Below, piece after piece: positions 1 through 9,230 of a stretch of 64,000 bases of DNA (positions are counted from its first letter, which is position 1; each line of letters starts with the position of its first letter). Position numbers and translations under genes: made by a program. The notes beneath the pieces are model-generated. The model did no database searches, was not told the DNA's origin, and saw only the letters and a list, made by a program, of their open reading frames with translations. The DNA is from Scybalousia_A sp964542225 (GTDB lineage: Bacteria > Bacteroidota > Bacteroidia > Bacteroidales > P3), in NCBI GenBank assembly GCA_964542225.1, contig CAZITO010000003.1:11779-75778 (forward strand), written 5' to 3'.

Positions 1-771
1 TAATTTCTCCAGTATTTCTCTTATATGAGACCCCGAAATTGAGAAGGAGGATGCCGTATCCTTTTGGATAAAACTACCAAGGAATCCGTCTATTACTCCT
101 TTGATTTGTTCCTTGTTGCTTAATTGCCCATCTTCAGCTACTTCATCCTCAAACCATTGTTTTATCTGCTGGTTTGCTGTAGCTACATAGTTTTCAAATA
201 ATTCCTTTCCATTTGCTCCCTTCTTAAACAGGTCGTGTCCTCCTAGTATCTGAGAAAGCCTACTGTATTTCTTAGCTGTCAGTTCGTTCTCAGCGTCGCG
301 CAGCGGTTTCAAGAATGTTACTTTTAAGTATTCTCTGGCTTGACTATCTATTGCAGTTCCAGACTCATCCATTCCTGCTCTTATTTCACTAGGCATTGGT
401 TTGTCATCTATCAGTCGCACACTATCTATCAGTCGCAAAATGGGTCTTGGGAAATCACCATCCGTCCAACCGAGCCATTCTGTAAAGTGTGCCGCTTCGC
501 TGTTCGTCAAGCCATCTATCAGAAGTTCTATCCTCAACTCATCAGTTCCTTCATAGAAATCCTCTTTCACCCACATCAACCTTTCGTAGGCATGGGTCTT
601 CAGAACCATCTTGATGGCTTCAAGTATCGCACTCTTTCCCGAGTCGTTTTCACCAATCAACACATTCACTCCTTTTGTAAACGACAAGTCTAGGCTTGGG
701 TGCTTCAGGTCTATATCACCCAAAGTCCCGAACTTCCTGAAATTCCAAAGTTTTATTTTCGAAAGGTACAT
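1..771 (-). CDS. OLD-family ATP-dependent endonuclease, N-terminal part (cut by window edge)
   Basis: The reading frame runs from an ATG at 771 to the window edge without a stop, so 257 residues of the N-terminus are visible. It begins MYLSKIKLWNFRKFG, the usual start of SMC/RecF/OLD-type ABC ATPases. It has a Walker A motif GENDSGKSA near residues 38-46, followed by an alpha helix (ILEAIKMVL). OLD-family proteins couple this ATPase to a C-terminal Toprim nuclease; that half would lie to the left and is not seen. Such genes are common in phage-defence islands (Gabija GajA is one relative), but no partner helicase is visible here. The function is inferred from the ATPase half only, and an AAA_15 protein without a nuclease is an alternative. 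Confidence 0.75.
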   Translation of the reverse strand, partial: MYLSKIKLWNFRKFGTLGDIDLKHPSLDLSFTKGVNVLIGENDSGKSAILEAIKMVLKTHAYERLMWVKEDFYEGTDELRIELLIDGLTNSEAAHFTEWLGWTDGDFPRPILRLIDSVRLIDDKPMPSEIRAGMDESGTAIDSQAREYLKVTFLKPLRDAENELTAKKYSRLSQILGGHDLFKKGANGKELFENYVATANQQIKQWFEDEVAEDGQLSNKEQIKGVIDGFLGSFIQKDTASSFSISGSHIREILEKL

Positions 772-819
772 ATTTTCTGTTGTTTATTGATACATATTGG
801 AAGTGCTAATTCTATAGAT

Positions 820-2243
820 TTATGCGTACACAAACAAATCATCTGCAGTCACTTGTGAATGTATATTGTTCATCGAATATGAATTTTTCACAAGGCCGAA
901 ACTTGTTATCATTGTCAGGGCAATTCCTTTGCGAGTCTTTGTTAACTGACGGAACAAAGCCGCCTTGTTGCGCAGATTCTCCATATATTTCTTGTCAATC
1001 GTATATGGACCATCAGAATATTTTATTTCACAAAGGTTTATTGCCTTATCACTGCGGTCAATTAGTAAATCTATCTGTGCTCCTGAATGTTCGTTAGTGG
1101 CAGCTGTGCGCCATGAATATTCGTTTGTGATTACGCCGCTTATGCCAAGAGCTTTCTTTATCTGTTCTGAGTGTAAGAGGCATACCCTCTCAAACGCGAG
1201 ACCACACCATACGTTAAAGATAGATGCCATCTGTATTTTAGACCAGTAATTAGCATCCGTATTCTTCTTGCCTTCCATAAATTTGAAATAGAAGAGCGTG
1301 AAATTATCAATAAGCTGATAGAGGGCATTCTTTGTCTTAGAGCCAATAGCCTGGTAACGTCGGATAAATCCGCAATTTTCTAAATCTTCCAGATATTTAG
1401 TAAGTTGACCGTTTGTGGGGAGATTGGAATTAGTAATAATCTCTTCACGTGTCATTCCTATCTTCTTTTTAGCCAAGGCTGTTATTATATCCAGATACGG
1501 CTCCGGCTGCTTAAAAAGCGATGAGTATAATTCCTTAAATTCATTTCCCAATTTAGGCGTTCTCCCAAAAAATAATGTGTCAATGTTTTGTGGGAGACTG
1601 AGCGACTTGTTCAGTAGTGACCAATAGAAGGGAATACCTCCAAATACCATATATGCCCCCATTATCTCTTGCCGTTCTAGAGGCAAATTGATGCTCTTTG
1701 CATATAATTCGCACTCATGCAGATTAAACGGCTGGAGATGTATCTGATTATTCAGACGATTATGCAGACCTCCTCTGTTTTGAGTATCTTCTTCACCATC
1801 CATGATGTTGCAGACCCACACACTATAAGAAGAATATCTTTTCGCGCTGATGCCCAGGCATTCCAAAAGTTCTCAAAAGCAGGCATAAAGCTTGATTTTG
1901 GACCGTCCATCCATGGCAATTCATCCAAAAACACTACCTTTTTCCCTTCAGGTAGTCCTTCAAGATACTGCTCTAACATGTAGAATGCCTCAATCCAGTT
2001 GTTTGGGTATGAGCCTCCTTTGAATCCACGATCTTTAAGAGTAAGATAAAATCGCTGCAATTGCTCCTTTGTCGAAGCCTGTGCCATTCCGGAATAAGTA
2101 AATGCAAAGTCATCTTGAAAGACCTCCCTGACAAGATAGGTCTTACCAATTCTACGGCGTCCAAATACAGCGACAAACTTAGACTCGCCTGAATCATAGG
2201 CCTGTCGAAGTTCTTGTATCTCTTTCTCTCTTCCTATCAGCAT
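820..2243 (-). pseudogene. AAA ATPase with DUF234-like C-terminus, frameshifted
   Basis: Two consecutive reading frames make up one protein. The upstream half (start 2243) has a Walker A FGRRRIGKT at residues 27-35 and a Walker B VVFLDELPW. The downstream half carries a winged-helix region and a PD-(D/E)xK-like patch (QIDLLIDR, then LCEIKY), as in the archaeal-type ATPase/DUF234 family of Bacteroidota. The join is a short T run at 1778-1781 (A run on the coding strand). One extra base there would restore KKILKNRGGLHNR and fuse the halves into a protein of about 470 residues. This is therefore either a recent one-base deletion in a homopolymer or a sequencing error. The biological role of the family is poorly known; some members accompany toxin-antitoxin or defence loci. 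Confidence 0.8.
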
Positions 2244-2281
2244 AATAGATTCTGTTTAGGCTGCAAAGATACGAAATTTTT

Positions 2282-2425
2282 CTTACATCACACAGCCAAA
2301 TCGCATATTTTTACATCACTTTTGGCTATGTGATGTAAGAAATTCGGGTGCGATCTGGCTCATTGTACAAAGCGCAGCAACGATATTTACTTACATCAGG
2401 CAGCCAAATCGCATACTTTTTAGGC
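2282..2425. repeat. Inverted repeat with a third direct copy upstream of the ATPase gene
   Basis: A 19-bp arm at 2282-2300 (TTACATCACACAGCCAAA core) is repeated in inverted orientation at 2321-2339 with a single mismatch, around a 20-bp loop. A further copy in the first orientation begins at 2390 and continues through the same AAATCGCATA sequence. The block lies just upstream of the ATPase start (2243), so it could be an operator or the end of a small mobile element. No gene is visible between 2244 and 2614. Confidence 0.7.
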
Positions 2426-2614
2426 ACATTTGGCACCTTCATGGAAGTTATAGTTGGATTAGTTCAGTTCGGGCTCTATATATGCCCGATGAACTGAACC
2501 TATGATAGGGGCTGGGGAAAAGAAAAAATATTTCAACCGAGTTCATTAGAACTAGACTTACGCAACGCACAAAAACATTGCAAAAGATAGCTATAATCTG
2601 ATTGAGATATATTG

Positions 2615-3628
2615 CTATTTGAAAGACAATGGTCTAATTTTCATCTCGTAGTCAGATGAACTTTTATCAATATACATTTCAAATTCAGCCAGCCCCTTTT
2701 CAAATGCAATTCGATGTAATATCTTTTTGTTAATATCTGAAATCCGGGCACCGTAATAAATCCCTACCGGAGCATACTTTAAGTGCGGATGCGAATCAAG
2801 CATGTTGTTTGTGTTGATTAAACGCCATTCTTTTTCATATTCCCAGTCAGGAGATTTGTAGAGTGAAGACTTAATTGAGTCAAGCATATCTAATCTTTTC
2901 ACTGGTATTCCGATATTTTTGCCCAAGCATGAGGCTAACAGGTTGGTTGCATCGAATCTTATGGATGAATATATTACTGGCATTACCATAATATTTCCTG
3001 AAGGACTACTTATAAGAGGTCTCATATCATAAGAAAGAGCAAAACCCTTATGATAATCCGCATAATGCCCCCACATTGTTATAGATGAAATGGCTTCGCT
3101 GAAGCAAGCGAATGAGTTACTGTTACGTAGTTCCACCTCAAAAAAGTGCACTCGCTTCTTTTGTTCATTTACTATTTGTGTAAATTTATCCAGATCGTTA
3201 ACATCTGGACTGTCCTTCGACTTCTCTCTTAGAGATGCAACCAGATTCTTCAATAAGTCTGACGGAAATACATTTCTGATATGTTCCGGAATCTCATATC
3301 CTTCAATGAGTAATTGACGAAACACACTCATTAAAGAAAACTGACTTTGGGGGTCGGTATTTAGAATTGTCTCTAAACTTTGGGCAGTTAATAAGCTGTC
3401 GTATGGGTCATTGAAATCTTTGGCACGAGAGCAAAAAATTAAACCTTTATCCAATGCATTAAGAGAATATTTGTTTATAGTGCGAAAGCGAAATAATAGA
3501 GGCGGCATGATTTCCATTAAAGTATTGCCAATTGGCTGTAAGTATTTAGCAGTATCAGCACACTCTTCTGGAATTGTAGTATTTTCCAATAGCCTATCTA
3601 ATTTATCCATATTCAATGTATTATTCAT
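2615..3628 (-). CDS. DUF2971 family protein
   Basis: This 337-residue protein shows the DUF2971 pattern: an N-terminal FRFRTINKYSLNAL stretch, then FCSRAKDFNDPYD near residue 70, FACFSEAISSITMWGHYAD with HKGFALSYD in the middle, and a WEYEKEWRLI block near residue 260. There are no signal or membrane segments. DUF2971 proteins have no settled biochemical role and are often found in mobile and defence islands. The gene ends 8 bp beyond the recombinase gene that precedes it on the same strand, so the two may be co-transcribed. The family assignment is firm, while any function is unknown. Confidence 0.8.
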   Translation of the reverse strand: MNNTLNMDKLDRLLENTTIPEECADTAKYLQPIGNTLMEIMPPLLFRFRTINKYSLNALDKGLIFCSRAKDFNDPYDSLLTAQSLETILNTDPQSQFSLMSVFRQLLIEGYEIPEHIRNVFPSDLLKNLVASLREKSKDSPDVNDLDKFTQIVNEQKKRVHFFEVELRNSNSFACFSEAISSITMWGHYADYHKGFALSYDMRPLISSPSGNIMVMPVIYSSIRFDATNLLASCLGKNIGIPVKRLDMLDSIKSSLYKSPDWEYEKEWRLINTNNMLDSHPHLKYAPVGIYYGARISDINKKILHRIAFEKGLAEFEMYIDKSSSDYEMKIRPLSFK

Positions 3629-3636
3629 ACTATTTA

Positions 3637-5058
3637 TTAGAACACTTCTTCTTTTGCTCCGTTGACGATTGCGTCTATCTCATCGGCGATTTCATCTGAT
3701 GAGAGTTTGATGTAGTCCATGAAGGTCTTTTGTGTCTTGTGGCTGCTGACGTGCATCATCTGTACGATGGTGAATTTGTGGGAGAGATACATATTGGTAA
3801 TGCCACTGCGCCGGGCGGTGTGGGTAGTGACGCAATCGTAGCGGGGCATCATCACTTCCCCTTTGTCGTTGCGCTCTACCGTCAGTTCTCCGGCTTTCTC
3901 CTTTTCTTTCTGTTTCATCGTGAGCTTTGTCGGCACCTTGACTGCAAGTGTCGGCACTTTCTCGGAGAGGTCTTTCAGTATTTCCTTTATGTACCGGTTC
4001 AGAATCTGGTCAACCACCGAGGGGAGATTATACTCGTATTTCTTGCAGATGGCTTCGAGGTTAGGATTCATTATCGGAATTTTCACCTCGTTGCGGGTCT
4101 TTTGTTGGACAAGGCGGATAATCGGACTCCCTTTTGCGGTTGTAGTGAAATCCTCAGGCTGGATGTTATTGTAGTCGCTAACGCGCTGACAGGTATAGCA
4201 ACAACCAACAAGGAATATATCCCTTACTTGGTCTTTAAGACCCGTCAGCTCCATTTCCGCCAATGCCTGCAACTCGGTTTCGGTAAGATAGATTTCGACA
4301 GCCTTGTCGCTTTCCTCAACCTTGCGTTTGGAGAAACAGCTCAACGCACGGTCATTGTTGTGCAGTCCGTCCTCGTATGCGTAGCCCACCATAGCGAGGA
4401 AGGAAACAAGATACTTGTTGACAGAACTGCCCATGTAGTCGAGCTTCTGAAGATGGTCGAGGAACTTCGTTACCAACGCACGGTCAACATCCGCCCATGT
4501 CAACCTGTAGCGCGGGTCGAAGCCGTTATAGAGTTTTCGGAAACTGCTCCATGCCTTGCAGCTTCCGGCGGTATAGCGGTTGTTACCGTTCAGCCGTTTG
4601 CCGGATTTTATCTCATCGACAAAACGGTCAAGAAAATTCCAGATATTCGCGCGTTCAGTTTCAGCGGCTATGCGAGCCTTTTCCGCTTCTTCACGTTGCC
4701 TTGCAATAGTTTCGGCTTCCTGCAGACGGCGCACAATCTCGGATTTCTCAGGGTCGGCGATAGCCATTATCTCATGCTTGACTTTTTCGCGGTCAAATTC
4801 CGGAGCCTCCATCTCACGTTTGAGCATAACCTCGATACGACCGAGCTTGTCATGCAGTTTCGGGTATTCCTTACGATGTCCTGCCAATGCGTCCTCGCTC
4901 GACACTGCTACTTACCACTCTGGCACCGACACTCGGAGCCGAGTGGTAAACTGGACATCAATTTTGCGTATAGGGTCTTGCACCCTTATGAAAAGGGTCG
5001 CCTTATCCTTGTTCTCGTCTTTTTTGAGTAGATAGAATCTGGAGAGAGTCTTTGCCAT
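3637..5058 (-). pseudogene. Bacteroides-type tyrosine recombinase with in-frame stop at codon 49
   Basis: From the ATG at 5058 the frame encodes a typical arm-binding start (MAKTLSRFYLLKKDENKDK) and reaches a TAA at 4912-4914. The same frame then continues for 422 codons from a possible GTG at 4905. The downstream part holds a coiled region, a SAM-like core-binding domain (about residues 88-190 from the GTG) and a catalytic domain with Arg241 (CQRVSDY), Lys269, His362-x-x-Arg365, His389 and the nucleophile Tyr398 (FMDYIKL). All catalytic residues are intact, so the stop is the only evident lesion. Initiation at the GTG would give a recombinase lacking the arm-binding domain. The gene is visibly richer in GC than the neighbouring operon. 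It probably once moved this island or part of it. Confidence 0.85.
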
Positions 5059-5086
5059 AATAGTATGTAATTTTAGATATAACTCA

Positions 5087-5228
5087 ATAGGTAACTTTTT
5101 GTCTATTGGTCGAGATTCTCAAAAGTTCGATTCCCGCCCGATAGGTAACTTTTTTGTCAGTTGGTCGGGATTTTCAAAAGTTTGATTCCCCGGCTGCAAA
5201 GATAGGGAACTTTTCAAAAGTTACCTAT
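5087..5228. repeat. Tandem and palindromic repeats beside the recombinase start, candidate arm-type sites
   Basis: Two imperfect tandem units of about 54 bp (5087-5140 and 5141-5193) both open with ATAGGTAACTTTTT and contain TTGGTCG, TCAAAAGTT and GATTCCC. They are followed by a palindrome centred near 5216 (AACTTTTCAAAAGTT, flanked by ATAGG and CCTAT). The repeats lie directly upstream of the recombinase ATG at 5058, where Bacteroides tyrosine recombinases usually have their binding sites. They could also be promoter operators. I could not identify a crossover core. Confidence 0.55.
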
Positions 5229-5313
5229 AATTCTTGAATATTAACACCCGAAAACAAATTTAGTTCAGTTTAATTCCTTTGATATATAGGATATTAGTAT
5301 TTACTACCATTCG

Positions 5314-5862
5314 CTACGATTTATTACAATTCACCAAAAATGGTGCTGTTACACCAAACAATTCTGCCATTCTCTGCTGGGAAAGCCAGAATGTATTGGT
5401 ATCAAAGATGACCTGTACTTGAGCTTTGCCTCGAACCACCTTGTAGAGAAGGATGGTTGATTCCATACTAAGAGCTACCACTTCGCTCGTCACAGTAGAA
5501 GAGAAATACTCATGAGCGACTTTCATCATCTCCTTATTTTGATCGGCATTCATAGAAATAGCTATACATGCAGCTCGTGAAAGTTTGATGCTTATAACTT
5601 CACGTACAGCACCACTTCCAAGCTCTGACATTTCGGTAAACTCCACGAAGTGCTCTCCAAGATGATAACCCTTCTGTGTTACCCAAGCCTGAGCCTTTGC
5701 CATCACACGCTCGAAGTTCCAGTACTTCCCATAGCCCATCACTCGCGCCAGTTTACGCGAGTTCCATCACTCCTTACCATCAACATCAACTTCACGCAGT
5801 TGCTCAAAAAGAGATTGGAGTTCGGGTACGTTTTTATTGTCTTGGATATTATCTTTGCTCAT
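5314..5862 (-). pseudogene. DinD/BRO-like N-terminus joined to RhuM-like segment, nonsense and truncated
   Basis: The frame starts at an ATG at 5862 (MSKDNIQDNKNVPELQSLFE) and is interrupted by a TGA at 5767-5769, exactly before WNSRKLARVMGYGKYWNFE. After the stop it continues in frame with the DinD-like core (AQAWVTQKGYHLGEHFVEF, then GAVREVISIKLSRAACIAI). It next runs into a RhuM-type start (STILLYKVVRGKAQVQV, FWLSQQRMAELFGV) and stops abruptly at 5314. DinD is a DNA-damage-inducible protein, while RhuM is a phage- and island-associated family of unknown biochemistry. The combined loss of an internal codon and of the RhuM body marks this as a remnant in the island. Confidence 0.7.
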
Positions 5863-5975
5863 AATCTTTATTTACATATTTATGTCACATTGAAGGCCCC
5901 ATCATTCTTAGTATTTTTGATGCTTCCAGCATTATCTCAAACAATCCACTACTGTATATTAAAAACTAAAGATGT

Positions 5976-7250
5976 CTATAATATTGAATGAATATTTAAC
6001 AGTTGCTGTTTTGCATCATCTATATCAAGCTCATTCGCCTCTGCATAATTTTTCATTAAAGTTCCTATCTCTTTAGGTGTTAGAAGATCTTTCTTGTATA
6101 AATAGATGAGCATATGGGAAATGTATGTTTTATATTTCATTACCATAGTCTGCGTCTTTGCATCCCATAAGAGATTAATCCAAGGCATCTCTGAAATTCT
6201 AAATTCAATTTTAGAGAAATTCTCTATTGCTTCATCTAATTCAATTCGCAACCTTATTTTTGTTTCGAATATAGCCTTAATTAACTTGGGTAATGCAACA
6301 GGCCTAAAATACAAAAATCCACCTATTTCCTTATTCCGATAATTTAATGCAGCTTTTTTATTATGGCAATTATCAACATATGAATTTACTTCGGGGAGTT
6401 TTTTAATAAAAAGATCCCAAAAGTTTAATAAGTAGCTATAAAAATCATCAATCTCCTGTTGATTAGGACGAAATTTGAGGAATTCAGCTATTCTTTTACC
6501 ATTATAAATTTTCTTTTGGTGATCATTTTCAGACTTATAATAAGTATAAATTATTTTATTAGTCTCATATAAAGTAATCAATGATGTAAATGATTTATCG
6601 TCATTATCAGCGAGGGCCTTGGAACTCTTCTTGTCAATTTTTACATTTTCATTCATAAAAAGTGGACAATTCTCAAGTAAGTCTCTTGTAGAAATGGCAA
6701 CTACGTCATATTCATCAAGAGCAATAATATCTCCAAGACTTACAGGCTTAGCATATCTATTTAAAGTTGAAAATATCCTTCTAGTTTTTTCTTTTCCATC
6801 TCGCGTATCGTGATGTCCAATGAAGATTACAGTAATAGTTTCATTTTCTAACAGGTGATTTGAGTTTAAAACGCTCGTAATTCCTTCAACTCGATGTTGT
6901 CCATCGACAGGAAATATACGTTCTTCACCATTAAGATGAAGAAACCCCATAGAATAATGTCTGATACCGTTATACTCAAACTCTAACTCATTCCAAGTCT
7001 GGTCTCCATTATACACTGCTAGAACCAAAGCATTAAAGAAATGTTCCTTTTGAGTCAGAATATATTCAGTTATGCTTTTGTGGTTATCACTCAAAGCTCG
7101 TTGCAACTGTTCTCTTAATGATTTTGAAGTATGCAACTCTTCATCTGCAGGCTTGACTCTTTCTGCTATTTGTTTAAAGGTAAATGTTGCAGTATAATAT
7201 GTTAATTCGCCAAGGGCTCCGCGAATAGCAGGTATATCAATGGCATTCAT
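5976..7250 (-). CDS. dndB: DGQHR-domain protein, DndB-like
   Basis: This 424-residue soluble protein contains the signature DGQHR at residues 116-120 (RIFPVDGQHRVEGI), preceded by a DndB-like N-terminus. A KEKTRRIFSTLNRYAKPVS stretch follows, also typical of DndB/DGQHR proteins. In dnd clusters DndB acts as a transcriptional regulator and influences phosphorothioation; here it is the last gene of the BREX-type operon, 4 bp after the GIY-YIG gene. No dndD or dndE is seen. Its presence beside a DndC-like reductase supports a sulfur-modification link. The precise role (regulator, modification-site control or nuclease partner) is inferred. The symbol is given by family resemblance only. Confidence 0.75.
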   Translation of the reverse strand: MNAIDIPAIRGALGELTYYTATFTFKQIAERVKPADEELHTSKSLREQLQRALSDNHKSITEYILTQKEHFFNALVLAVYNGDQTWNELEFEYNGIRHYSMGFLHLNGEERIFPVDGQHRVEGITSVLNSNHLLENETITVIFIGHHDTRDGKEKTRRIFSTLNRYAKPVSLGDIIALDEYDVVAISTRDLLENCPLFMNENVKIDKKSSKALADNDDKSFTSLITLYETNKIIYTYYKSENDHQKKIYNGKRIAEFLKFRPNQQEIDDFYSYLLNFWDLFIKKLPEVNSYVDNCHNKKAALNYRNKEIGGFLYFRPVALPKLIKAIFETKIRLRIELDEAIENFSKIEFRISEMPWINLLWDAKTQTMVMKYKTYISHMLIYLYKKDLLTPKEIGTLMKNYAEANELDIDDAKQQLLNIHSIL

Positions 7251-7254
7251 ATAT

Positions 7255-7785
7255 TTAAAAAGCTTTTACAGTTTCTTTAACTTTATATTCTGTTAGGTCT
7301 GTATTAAATGGAGGCAGAATCGCCTGAATAAGAGCACTCTCACTCTGTTTAATAAATTCATTATCCCTTGATTTGTAATAACGAATATATAAATGCTTCT
7401 TCCAATATTTAAATAATCTAACAATTCTTGTTCTACCATTTAGTTTCTCACTTTCTGGTAGATATGATTTTACACGTGAGCGTAAATTCTCTGATTCTGT
7501 ACATCGTGCTCGTCCAATGTACGCTAGATAACGTTCACAAAAAGGTAAGCTACAACCTTGAATAAAGAATACGTATATACCACCATAATCTTTCGGTAGA
7601 TTTTTGACTTCATCTGACACCTTATTATCGTCATTCAGATATTTTATATAATCTGACCAATTCTCCTGAGAGTGAAAATTTGAAGTAATATGGGCATTTT
7701 TGGACCAGAGTTCAGGATGTAGATAATAGCGACAATCGTACTTCTTTATCTCATCATTTTTCTCTACAAATGCATCAATATTCAT
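7255..7785 (-). CDS. GIY-YIG nuclease-like protein
   Basis: This 176-residue protein carries a GIY-YIG core: GGIYVFF at 68-74, YLAYIGRA at 86-93, the likely catalytic arginine in LRSRVKSY (101-108), a glutamate in SESALIQAILPPFN (148-161) and a closing asparagine. The N-terminal 65 residues resemble nothing I know. GIY-YIG enzymes cut DNA in restriction, repair and homing systems. Here the gene sits between the BrxL-like and DndB-like genes (12-bp and 4-bp gaps), so it is a plausible nuclease effector or nickase of this defence operon. It is not a standard BREX component. Activity is inferred from the motifs. Confidence 0.75.
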   Translation of the reverse strand: MNIDAFVEKNDEIKKYDCRYYLHPELWSKNAHITSNFHSQENWSDYIKYLNDDNKVSDEVKNLPKDYGGIYVFFIQGCSLPFCERYLAYIGRARCTESENLRSRVKSYLPESEKLNGRTRIVRLFKYWKKHLYIRYYKSRDNEFIKQSESALIQAILPPFNTDLTEYKVKETVKAF

Positions 7786-7797
7786 ACTACAGATTAT

Positions 7798-9228
7798 TTA
7801 TTTTATCCAGAACTCTGGCATTGTTGTTTTGAACTCTGCATCAATATAATGGCATTGCTCCTTAATAATACCGCGTCTACGAATAGCTGGCTGTAAACAA
7901 TACATATCAAAATCATCCTTATTGACATCTGATACACTTACCCAATGTGGGAATAATAACTTCATATATGCTACAGCAATACGCTTTACTGCATTATAAT
8001 CACGCGTATCTGCATTTTTATCATATCCTACTAACTCCTCAAACAATAATCCATATATATTTTGAGTACGAAGCGAATGTAGTATCTCCGAAAAATATTC
8101 GACGTTAATAGTCCATCCCTTATAGATAATACCCTTGTTAATGCGAGGCAAGTGCCATCCTTCAATAAAACAATGAAAACGATCTAACAAAGCAGACTCG
8201 CGAAATGACTGAGGTAAGGAGTCAAAATATCTATAATTTAGTGGTCGTCTTTGATCACTCAAAGGAATATTTCCCATAAGCATCAAACCACATTCCGAGC
8301 TGAATTCATTATTATCAATTGTTGTTTTTCCAGACTCTAAATATGATTTCAATGCAGCCTGTATCTCTGCTGGTTCTTGAAAAATGATTGTTTGTATTTC
8401 ATCAAAAGCAGTAAAATCATGGTTTTTAATTATACCATTCTGTTGTTTGGCCTTATCATAAAATAACTTTGCTCTTGTAACTTTTCCTCCACTTACAAGC
8501 CAACCATATTTAGACAGGTTGCCAAAAACAAAAGATTTTCCAGTTCCTTTGGGAGCCAACTCTATTACATTTAATCTTGGTTCAATGAATATCAGCAAAC
8601 GAGTTAAAAACTCTAACTTCTCAGTCATTGTATTAAATCCATCCGCCTCATATTCCATTGCAGATAATAATACATCAATCCATTCTTGAGTTGAGAATAC
8701 TTTTCTAGCATCTCTTAGATATTCAAGGTCTACAGAGCGATATGGCTTGAATGGCTTGTAATCAACCATCTCGACATGGTTCTTCTTACCATCCTCGTCG
8801 GGTAGAACTGACAATTTAATGATACCCCATTTTTCACCATCTACAAGCTCTCCCGTATGGTTCTTATAAACATATTCTGGAATTTGCCCATCATTGATTT
8901 TAATACTCAGATCAGGAATTCCAAATCTACGAATACCCTTTACCAAATCTATGTATATAATAAACCTAGTCAACAATGTTATTTCTTCTCCAGCAGACAA
9001 TCTATCTTTGACATCTGTCTGTTTCTGAGGTATAACCATATCAAGGAAATTTGTAAGCCCATCACGATTGACAACTCCATCATTGCTTATATAGCGTTTG
9101 AGGATGAAGTCTTTTACGAAGGATGGCAAATTGCGTCCAGCAAATAAACTATTGGTAGATGCTGGATCTTTATATATTGCCATAGAAGCAAATTGCTCCC
9201 TTATTTTCTGACTTGTTACTTCATTCAT
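7798..9228 (-). CDS. brxL: BrxL-like AAA+ ATPase (short form, no Lon protease domain)
   Basis: The 476-residue protein matches the N-terminal and AAA+ parts of BREX BrxL: a DPASTNSLF.GRNLPSFVKDFIL start, an ARKVFSTQEWIDVLLSAMEYE segment, Walker A APKGTGKS (225-232), Walker B FTAFDE (272-277) and an arginine-finger motif LLDRFH (347-352). Classical BrxL of type 1 BREX is longer because a Lon-like protease domain follows; here the frame ends soon after the ATPase, at a normal stop. The gene starts 2 bp after pglZ and is clearly translated with it. In BREX, BrxL forms DNA-binding rings needed for phage restriction. I infer the same broad role, without the protease-like part. Confidence 0.8.
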   Translation of the reverse strand: MNEVTSQKIREQFASMAIYKDPASTNSLFAGRNLPSFVKDFILKRYISNDGVVNRDGLTNFLDMVIPQKQTDVKDRLSAGEEITLLTRFIIYIDLVKGIRRFGIPDLSIKINDGQIPEYVYKNHTGELVDGEKWGIIKLSVLPDEDGKKNHVEMVDYKPFKPYRSVDLEYLRDARKVFSTQEWIDVLLSAMEYEADGFNTMTEKLEFLTRLLIFIEPRLNVIELAPKGTGKSFVFGNLSKYGWLVSGGKVTRAKLFYDKAKQQNGIIKNHDFTAFDEIQTIIFQEPAEIQAALKSYLESGKTTIDNNEFSSECGLMLMGNIPLSDQRRPLNYRYFDSLPQSFRESALLDRFHCFIEGWHLPRINKGIIYKGWTINVEYFSEILHSLRTQNIYGLLFEELVGYDKNADTRDYNAVKRIAVAYMKLLFPHWVSVSDVNKDDFDMYCLQPAIRRRGIIKEQCHYIDAEFKTTMPEFWIK

Positions 9229-9230
9229 AA

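Noticed and set aside
3730..5031. Long plus-strand frame of 433 codons opposite the recombinase
   Set aside because: It is an antisense shadow of the recombinase coding strand, with composition that follows the real gene's codon pattern and no recognisable domain.
5650..5991. Plus-strand frame of 113 codons near the DinD-like remnant
   Set aside because: It spans the remnant and an intergenic gap, lacks a family match and a ribosome-binding site, and reads as low-complexity hydrophobic sequence.
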